Source: CAZQYC01 sp964597495 (lineage in GTDB: Bacteria > Pseudomonadota > Gammaproteobacteria > Steroidobacterales > Steroidobacteraceae). Taken from it: a stretch of DNA of 18,914 nt. Shown in pieces: positions 13,518 to 18,914 of the stretch. Positions within the stretch are counted from its first letter, which is position 1, and the number at the start of each line of letters is the position of its first letter. The notes under the pieces are model-generated. The model saw nothing but the letters and a program-made list of their open reading frames with translations, did not search any database and was not told the DNA's origin. Made by a program: the position numbers and the translations under genes. The stretch is from the NCBI GenBank assembly GCA_964597495.1, contig CAZQYC010000078.1, positions 1 through 18,914 on the forward strand. The letters run 5' to 3'.

Positions 13518-15734
13518 ATGTTTAAAGTTGACCGACACCGTTCGTTAATGCATTCGATCATCGCACTGGCGCTTCTAGCGTCATTCGCGGGCACGGCGTC
13601 ATCGGCCGATCGTCCTTGGATGAATCCCAAGCTCTCGGCGGATCAGCGCGCCGAGAGGTTGGTGAGCGCCATGACGTTGGATGAAAAACTCCTGCTCGTC
13701 TTCGGTTATCTCGGCGCGAGCTATCCGGAAAATTGCGCGCCTCCGCAATCGTGCTACCACGCTCCGGCGGAAGCCATCGATGGCTCCGCGGGATATATAC
13801 CCGGCATTGCACGACTTGGAATTCCACCACAGTGGCAAACGGATGCGAGTCTTGGCGTAGCCACCTCTACGCTCGGAAAAGTCAAACGCGAACGCACGGC
13901 GCTGCCGTCCGGGATCGCTTCCGCGGCGACTTGGAATCCCGAACTCGCCCGTGCAGCAGGGGCGATGATCGGCGATGAAGCGCGACGGTCCGGATTCAAC
14001 GTGATGCTGGCCGGCGGAGTGAATCTGCTCCGCGATCCGCGCAACGGACGTAACTTCGAATATGCCGGCGAAGACCCGTTGCTCGCGGGCGTCATCGTGG
14101 GAGCCCAGGTCAGCGGCATTCAATCGAATCATCTCGTTTCCACGTTGAAACATTTCGCCGTCAACGATCAGGAAACGGATCGCCACTTCGGCAATTCGAT
14201 CATCGACCCGGCGGCCGCTCGCATGTCCGACCTCTTGGCTTTTCAAATCGCTCTCGAACGTTCGAATGCCGGTGCGGTGATGTCGTCGTACAACTTAGTG
14301 AACGGCAGTTATGCGAGCGAGAATTCGTGGCTGCTGACGGATGTGCTGCGCCGAGATTGGGGATTCAAGGGCTACGTGATGTCCGACTGGGGCGGTGTGC
14401 ATGGCTTAGCGGCGGCGAAAGCAGGGCTTGATCAAGAATCCGGCTTTCCTTTCGACATCACGCCGTATTTTCGCGAGCCGCTGAAAGCGGCTGTGGCCAA
14501 GGGCGAAGTGAGCGAAGCGCGTGTAACGGAAATGGTTCGACGCATCGTACGATCCATGTTCGATAACGGTCTCTTCGAACATTCGGCCGGCGTCGCGCCG
14601 ATCGATTACGCCGCCCATGCCGACGTTTCTCGTCGAGCAGCCGAAGAAGGTGCGGTGCTGTTGAAGAATGCCGGCGGCATCCTACCGCTTTCGGCCGAGA
14701 TCAAACGCATCGCCGTGATCGGCGGATACGCCGACAAAGGCGTGCTGGCGGGCGGCGGATCGTCGCTCGTTTATCCCATCGGCGGAAACGCCGTGCCCGG
14801 CATTGCGCCAACGTCGTGGCCTGGACCCGTCATGTACTACCCGTCGTCGCCGCTCGCCGAGATACGCAAGCTCGCACCGGCAGCGACCGTCACTTTCGCC
14901 AACGGCTTCGATCAGAACGGCGCCGTGCGACTTGCGCGGAACAGCGATGTGGTCATCGTCTTCGCCACGCAGTGGGCGGGCGAAGCATTCGATGTGACGA
15001 TGAACCTGGACGGACAACAAGACCAATTGATTGCGGCAGTCGCCTCCGCCAATCCCAAAACGATTGTCGTGCTGCAGACCGGTGCGCCAATTTTGCTGCC
15101 GTGGGCAGATCACGTCGCTGCAATTCTTGAGATGTGGTACCCCGGCACGGCAGGGGGCGAAGCCATCGCAAATCTCTTGTTCGGCAAAGCGAACCCTTCA
15201 GGCCATCTGCCGGCGACTTTTCCTCGTAGCTTGACGCAGTTGCCGCGCCCGAATGCGCCGGCATCCGGCGAAGTGCGCTATACGGAAGGTGCGGCAGTGG
15301 GCTATCGATGGTTCGACGTCAAAGGCCACGAGCCCTTGTTTGCATTTGGACATGGGCTTTCGTACACGACGTTTGCGTTCTCCGCTCTGACGGCATCGTC
15401 AAACAAGCACTCGGTCTCCGTTAGCCTTTCCGCGAGAAACACGGGCGCACGAGCCGGCATGACCGTCCCGCAGATCTATGTAGCCGGCGAGCACTGGGAA
15501 GCGCCCAAGCGATTGGGCGGTTGGCAGAAAGTGTCGCTGGATCCTGGAGCATCGAAGGCCGTCACCATCCCTATTGATCCACGCTTACTGGCCACGTTCG
15601 ACGCGAGTTCGAACACCTGGCGGATTGCGGCAGGCACTTATCGCATCATGCTGGGATCGTCGGCGCGCGATATCCACGACACGGTATCGATAACGCTAAA
15701 GGCACAGTCGTTACCGGCCGGTTGGCGGCCATGA
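13518..15734 (+). CDS. Glycoside hydrolase family 3 protein (beta-glucosidase/xylosidase type), secreted
   Basis: The 738-residue product has a signal peptide to about residue 30 (LALLASFAGTASSA|D). The family-3 N-terminal barrel covers about 35-330, with KHFAVND (211-217) and the nucleophile D290 in VMSDWGG. A C-terminal sandwich domain covers about 370-590, and a fibronectin type III-like domain covers about 635-730 (VSVSLSARNTGARAGMTVPQ), preceded by FAFGHGLSYTTF. This is the full three-domain layout of bacterial GH3 beta-glucosidases. It releases terminal beta-linked sugars in the periplasm. The exact sugar is unknown. The stop overlaps the following sugar porter by ATGA, so the two are coupled. 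It starts 16 bp after the Kelch lipoprotein gene and may share its transcript. The ribosome-binding site is weak. Confidence 0.93.
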   Translation: MFKVDRHRSLMHSIIALALLASFAGTASSADRPWMNPKLSADQRAERLVSAMTLDEKLLLVFGYLGASYPENCAPPQSCYHAPAEAIDGSAGYIPGIARLGIPPQWQTDASLGVATSTLGKVKRERTALPSGIASAATWNPELARAAGAMIGDEARRSGFNVMLAGGVNLLRDPRNGRNFEYAGEDPLLAGVIVGAQVSGIQSNHLVSTLKHFAVNDQETDRHFGNSIIDPAAARMSDLLAFQIALERSNAGAVMSSYNLVNGSYASENSWLLTDVLRRDWGFKGYVMSDWGGVHGLAAAKAGLDQESGFPFDITPYFREPLKAAVAKGEVSEARVTEMVRRIVRSMFDNGLFEHSAGVAPIDYAAHADVSRRAAEEGAVLLKNAGGILPLSAEIKRIAVIGGYADKGVLAGGGSSLVYPIGGNAVPGIAPTSWPGPVMYYPSSPLAEIRKLAPAATVTFANGFDQNGAVRLARNSDVVIVFATQWAGEAFDVTMNLDGQQDQLIAAVASANPKTIVVLQTGAPILLPWADHVAAILEMWYPGTAGGEAIANLLFGKANPSGHLPATFPRSLTQLPRPNAPASGEVRYTEGAAVGYRWFDVKGHEPLFAFGHGLSYTTFAFSALTASSNKHSVSVSLSARNTGARAGMTVPQIYVAGEHWEAPKRLGGWQKVSLDPGASKAVTIPIDPRLLATFDASSNTWRIAAGTYRIMLGSSARDIHDTVSITLKAQSLPAGWRP

Positions 15735-16990
15735 ATCAGGATAAGGCGCTCGATATGAAGCCGGACGCAACAAGCGTTATCTCAACAGCGCCACGATATT
15801 TACCGGCGTTAGTTGCCCTCACCTCCCTATTTTTCATGTGGGGGCTCATCACCTCACTGAACGATATTTTAATTCCGCATCTCAAGTCGGCGTTTTCCTT
15901 GTCGTACGTCGAAGTGATGCTGATTCAATCCTGCTTTTTCGGCGCCTACTTCGTCATGTCGTTGCCGTCGGGATTGATCGTCAAACGCATCGGCTACAAA
16001 CACGGCATTACCGTCGGCTTGTCGATAGCCGGCATGGGGTGCTTGCTCTTCTATCCGGCGGCGGCTAGTCGTTCGTATCCGCTCTTTCTCGGCGCGCTGT
16101 TCGTACTGGCCTCCGGCATCACGCTGCTGCAAGTGGCCGCCAATCCCTACGTTGCCATACTGGGAGAACCGGAAACCTCATCCAGCCGACTGACGCTGAC
16201 TCAAGCCTTCAATTCCCTAGGCACGACCATCGGACCGTTTCTGGGATCGATGCTCATTCTGTCGGCGTCCACTTCGACGATGCACGGGGATGAGCGCCTA
16301 GCGGAAGCCGCGAAGGTTCAAGGGCCTTACGTTTTGCTAGCGCTGATCCTTTTTGCCATCGCCATTGCTTTCGCAGCGCTGCGCTTGCCTGAAGTGCGTG
16401 CCCACCGCGAACAAGCGGCAGCCGCGAATGCCCATGAAACCGTTTGGAGCCACCGGCACTTGGTTCTCGGGGCGCTGGCTATTTTTCTTTACGTCGGCGC
16501 CGAGGTGTCCATCGGCAGTTTTCTCGTTAACTTCATGAGCCAGCCGTACATCGGCGGAATATCCGAAGAAATTGCAGGGCGCTATCTTTCCTACTACTGG
16601 GGCGGCGCAATGGTGGGCCGCTTCATCGGCGCCGTCGTCATGATGCGAATCAACCCAGGACGTGCGCTCGCGTTTAATGCGGCGATGATCGTTTGCCTGC
16701 TTCTTGTTGCCATTCTGTTTTCCGGCAAGACCGCCATGTGGTCGATGCTCGCCGTCGGGCTTTTCAATTCCATCATGTTCCCGACGATCTTCACGCTCGC
16801 GATTCGCGAGTTGGGAAAATTCACCGACGCCGGCTCCGGCCTGCTTTGCATGGCGATCGTCGGCGGCGCCGTCGTACCGGTGATTCAAGGCTACTTCGCC
16901 GATTCGATTAGCTTGCTGTACTCGTTCATCCTTCCGCTGCTCTGTTATTTATACATCGCGTATTACGGCATGCGCGGACATTCGAAATGA
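15731..16990 (+). CDS. FHS-family sugar:H+ symporter (FucP/GluP-like MFS transporter)
   Basis: The 419-residue product is an inner-membrane protein with about twelve hydrophobic helices and the FHS signature. The first helix is ALTSLFFMWGLITSLNDILIPHLK, followed by QSCFFGAYFVMSLPSGLIVKRIGYKHG (the loop 2-3 motif), GITLLQVAANPYVAILG and TLTQAFNSLGTTIGPFLGS. Characterised relatives import L-fucose, glucose, galactose or N-acetylglucosamine with protons. The ATG 15731 start overlaps the GH3 stop by four bases and replaces a TTG nine bases earlier. Pairing with a periplasmic glycosidase suggests that it imports the released monosaccharide. The next gene begins about 38 bp after its stop, or overlaps by ATGA if the alternative start is used. 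Confidence 0.93.
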   Translation: MNQDKALDMKPDATSVISTAPRYLPALVALTSLFFMWGLITSLNDILIPHLKSAFSLSYVEVMLIQSCFFGAYFVMSLPSGLIVKRIGYKHGITVGLSIAGMGCLLFYPAAASRSYPLFLGALFVLASGITLLQVAANPYVAILGEPETSSSRLTLTQAFNSLGTTIGPFLGSMLILSASTSTMHGDERLAEAAKVQGPYVLLALILFAIAIAFAALRLPEVRAHREQAAAANAHETVWSHRHLVLGALAIFLYVGAEVSIGSFLVNFMSQPYIGGISEEIAGRYLSYYWGGAMVGRFIGAVVMMRINPGRALAFNAAMIVCLLLVAILFSGKTAMWSMLAVGLFNSIMFPTIFTLAIRELGKFTDAGSGLLCMAIVGGAVVPVIQGYFADSISLLYSFILPLLCYLYIAYYGMRGHSK

Positions 16991-17028
16991 CGCGCTCTAT
17001 ACAAGCGATGACGTGTTTAGAAGGAATA

Positions 17029-18906
17029 ATGAGCTTGAATACCGTCTTGCGATTATCGGTGAGTTTAATTCCAACGCTAATGGCGACGTCTGCGATTGCG
17101 CAGGCGCAGCCCAATTCCAACCTCCCCGGCAAGGATATCTACGAAAAAAGCTGCGCGACGTGTCACGCCGCTCCTACGGATATACGCACACCGAAATTCT
17201 CCGCGTTGACGGCGCTAACCGCCGCGCAGCTGCGCGCTACGATAAGCGAAGGCGGCAAGATGGCACCGATAGCGGCCGCTTTATCCGTGGATGAAAAGAA
17301 TTTATTGATTGCCTATCTGACTTCGGGCCAGCAAGCCACCGTCGAGAATTGGATCGAACGAATGAGATGCGCGGCGGATAAGCGCACGGTCGATGTCGCG
17401 AAACCCGTCGTCGCATTCGGCTACCGCATAAACGAGAATCAGACACGCAGCCTCAGCGCGCAACAGGCCGGTATTAAAAAGGCGGATTTGAAAAATCTGG
17501 AGATCGCTTGGGTAATCGGCTTTCCGGGCCAGAGCGTCGGTGGCACGGGGACAGCCATCCTGGGCGACACGCTTTTCGCGACTGGCGGTGGACAACTGCT
17601 GGCGCTCGACGCGGCGAGCGGCTGCGCCAAGTGGGCCGTCGCAGTAAACACACGCAACACGCCGAGCATTGGCGACATCGAAGGACGCAAAGTAGTCGCC
17701 CTGGTTTCCGGCTCCGACGCACTGGTATTCGATGCCAAAACGGGCAAGACGATCTGGCAAGTCAACGCGCAGGCGACCGACAACCTCGGTTGGATTCGTG
17801 GAGGCGTCGTGTTCCACAAGGACAAGGTCATCGTCCCGATCTCCGCTTCGGGCATTGTTGCGGGCCTGGAGCCGACATTCGAATGCTGCGTCGGACACGG
17901 CGCGGTTGTCGCGCTCTCCGCAAAGGACGGCACCAGATTATGGGAATACCATACGATGCCAACGGCACAGTACACCGGCAAGGTTTCTCCCACAGGCGTC
18001 AAGCAGCGTGGGCCGTCAGGAGCGCCGATCTGGTCGATGCCGTTGATCGATGGCAAGCGTAACCGCGTGATCGTCGCCACCGGCGAGAACACGTCGCATC
18101 CCGCCACCGACACCTCGGACGCCGTGATTGCACTCGATCTCGACACCGGCAAGGAAATCTGGAAATTTCAGGCGATGGCGAACGACGTGTGGAATCTAGC
18201 TTGCTCGACGAGCAAAGAAGCTTCTGGCCCGAATTGCCCTTGGAGAATCGAGGGCGATACGGGCGTCGGCCGCGATTTCGATTTCGGCGCAGGCCCCGTT
18301 CTCGTTCAAGGCGTAAGTCGCAAGGACATCGTGCTCGCCGGCCAGAAATCGGGAGACGTGTGGGCACTCGATGCGGAAACCGGAAAGCGCCTTTGGAACG
18401 TGCGCTTTGGTCGCGGCACCATTTCCGGCGGCGTTCACTGGGGCCTCACCACCGATGGCGAGCGGGTTTTTGCGCCGATCAACGATCCGATTCTCGCGGA
18501 GACGCAAGATCCAAAACCCGGCGTGTTTGCGCTCGATATTCATAGCGGCAAGCCAATTTGGGGTTACGACGCGAAGCCCAATTGCGTCGGCGCGCGCGGC
18601 GAATGGGTTTTGGACTGCAGCAACAAATATGGTTTTTCCGCGGCCCCGCTCATGATCGACGGAGCCGTCGTCGCCGCCACGATAGGCGGCGAGGTATTTA
18701 TATTCGACGGCAAGTCCGGGGAAATCCTCAACCGACTCGACACCGTCGCCGCACAAAAAACGATCAACGGAATCGAAGCCAAAGGCGGATCGATCGACAG
18801 CCACGCCCTCTCCGCCGGCGCCGGAATGCTCTTCATTAACTCAGGGTACGGGCAATTGGAACAAACGCCCGGCAACGCGCTGATCGCTTACCGGGCGAAG
18901 AAGTAA
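17029..18906 (+). CDS. Cytochrome c-PQQ beta-propeller dehydrogenase (polyvinyl-alcohol dehydrogenase-like)
   Basis: The 625-residue product has a signal peptide (MSLNTVLRLSVSLIPTLMAT, cleavage near IAQA|Q). A c-type cytochrome domain (about 30-105) carries C42-x2-C45-H46 and a likely axial Met in GGKMAP (M78). An eight-bladed PQQ propeller follows, with repeats such as LLALDAASGCAKWAV, VFDAKTGKTIWQV, VALSAKDGTRLWEY, IALDLDTGKEIWKF and VWALDAETGKRLWNV. Vicinal cysteines C286-C287 (FECCVGHGAVVAL) recall the disulfide ring over PQQ in quinoprotein dehydrogenases. The order, size and DFDFGAGPVLV segment resemble polyvinyl-alcohol dehydrogenase. It would oxidise an alcohol in the periplasm and pass electrons through its haem. 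The alternative start at 16987 overlaps the porter stop (ATGA) but would lengthen the signal. AAGGA at 17021-17025 supports ATG 17029. An ATG overlaps its stop (18906) at the window edge. Confidence 0.88.
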   Translation: MSLNTVLRLSVSLIPTLMATSAIAQAQPNSNLPGKDIYEKSCATCHAAPTDIRTPKFSALTALTAAQLRATISEGGKMAPIAAALSVDEKNLLIAYLTSGQQATVENWIERMRCAADKRTVDVAKPVVAFGYRINENQTRSLSAQQAGIKKADLKNLEIAWVIGFPGQSVGGTGTAILGDTLFATGGGQLLALDAASGCAKWAVAVNTRNTPSIGDIEGRKVVALVSGSDALVFDAKTGKTIWQVNAQATDNLGWIRGGVVFHKDKVIVPISASGIVAGLEPTFECCVGHGAVVALSAKDGTRLWEYHTMPTAQYTGKVSPTGVKQRGPSGAPIWSMPLIDGKRNRVIVATGENTSHPATDTSDAVIALDLDTGKEIWKFQAMANDVWNLACSTSKEASGPNCPWRIEGDTGVGRDFDFGAGPVLVQGVSRKDIVLAGQKSGDVWALDAETGKRLWNVRFGRGTISGGVHWGLTTDGERVFAPINDPILAETQDPKPGVFALDIHSGKPIWGYDAKPNCVGARGEWVLDCSNKYGFSAAPLMIDGAVVAATIGGEVFIFDGKSGEILNRLDTVAAQKTINGIEAKGGSIDSHALSAGAGMLFINSGYGQLEQTPGNALIAYRAKK

Positions 18907-18914
18907 TGTGGCGG

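Noticed and set aside
18906..18914. Start of a further gene (ATG overlapping the dehydrogenase stop)
   Set aside because: Only three codons are visible before the window ends, too little to support a gene.

Overview
The window looks like a chromosomal segment from a Gram-negative proteobacterium of moderate-to-high GC. The evidence is Tat and lipoprotein signals, periplasmic c-type cytochrome and HiPIP genes, and YajQ. The mix (HiPIP, molybdenum oxidoreductase pair, GH3 with an FHS sugar porter, and a cytochrome-PQQ dehydrogenase resembling polyvinyl-alcohol dehydrogenase) suggests a gammaproteobacterium near Steroidobacteraceae/Xanthomonadales. That placement is inference only. Positions 2824-2923 are a run of exactly 100 N flanked by two identical 55-bp copies, so this is a draft scaffold with an unmerged contig join.

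Layout. 1-2060: the tail of a TlpA-like thioredoxin, yajQ, a Tat-exported HiPIP and, convergent to it, a rhomboid protease. 2192-3447: a PaaI-type hotdog thioesterase and a convergent NlpC/P60 lipoprotein, separated by GC-rich palindromes and the assembly gap. 3542-6176 (minus): a two-gene operon for a [2Fe-2S] subunit and a Tat-exported molybdopterin subunit of the isoquinoline 1-oxidoreductase/aldehyde oxidase type. 6354-8030 (plus): a secreted M28 peptidase with its own sigma70-like promoter next to a perfect dyad.

8183-10466 is the most notable block. Two tandem, closely related small secreted cysteine-rich peptides share the same six-cysteine spacing. They are followed by a DUF692 multinuclear non-heme iron oxidase (MNIO) and a DUF2063 partner whose start overlaps the DUF692 stop. 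This matches the recently described bufferin copper-metallophore RiPP systems (bufA2-type precursors, bufB, bufC). A strong hairpin separates the precursors from the enzymes.

10628-18906: a large lipoprotein with three BIG2-like domains and about twelve Kelch-like repeats, then a tightly packed set of a GH3 glycosidase, an FHS-family sugar/H+ symporter and a cytochrome c-PQQ propeller dehydrogenase. GH3 and the porter overlap by an ATGA junction, and the dehydrogenase starts about 38 bp later. Together they suggest periplasmic cleavage of a glycoside, uptake of the released sugar, and periplasmic oxidation of an alcohol or sugar feeding the respiratory chain.
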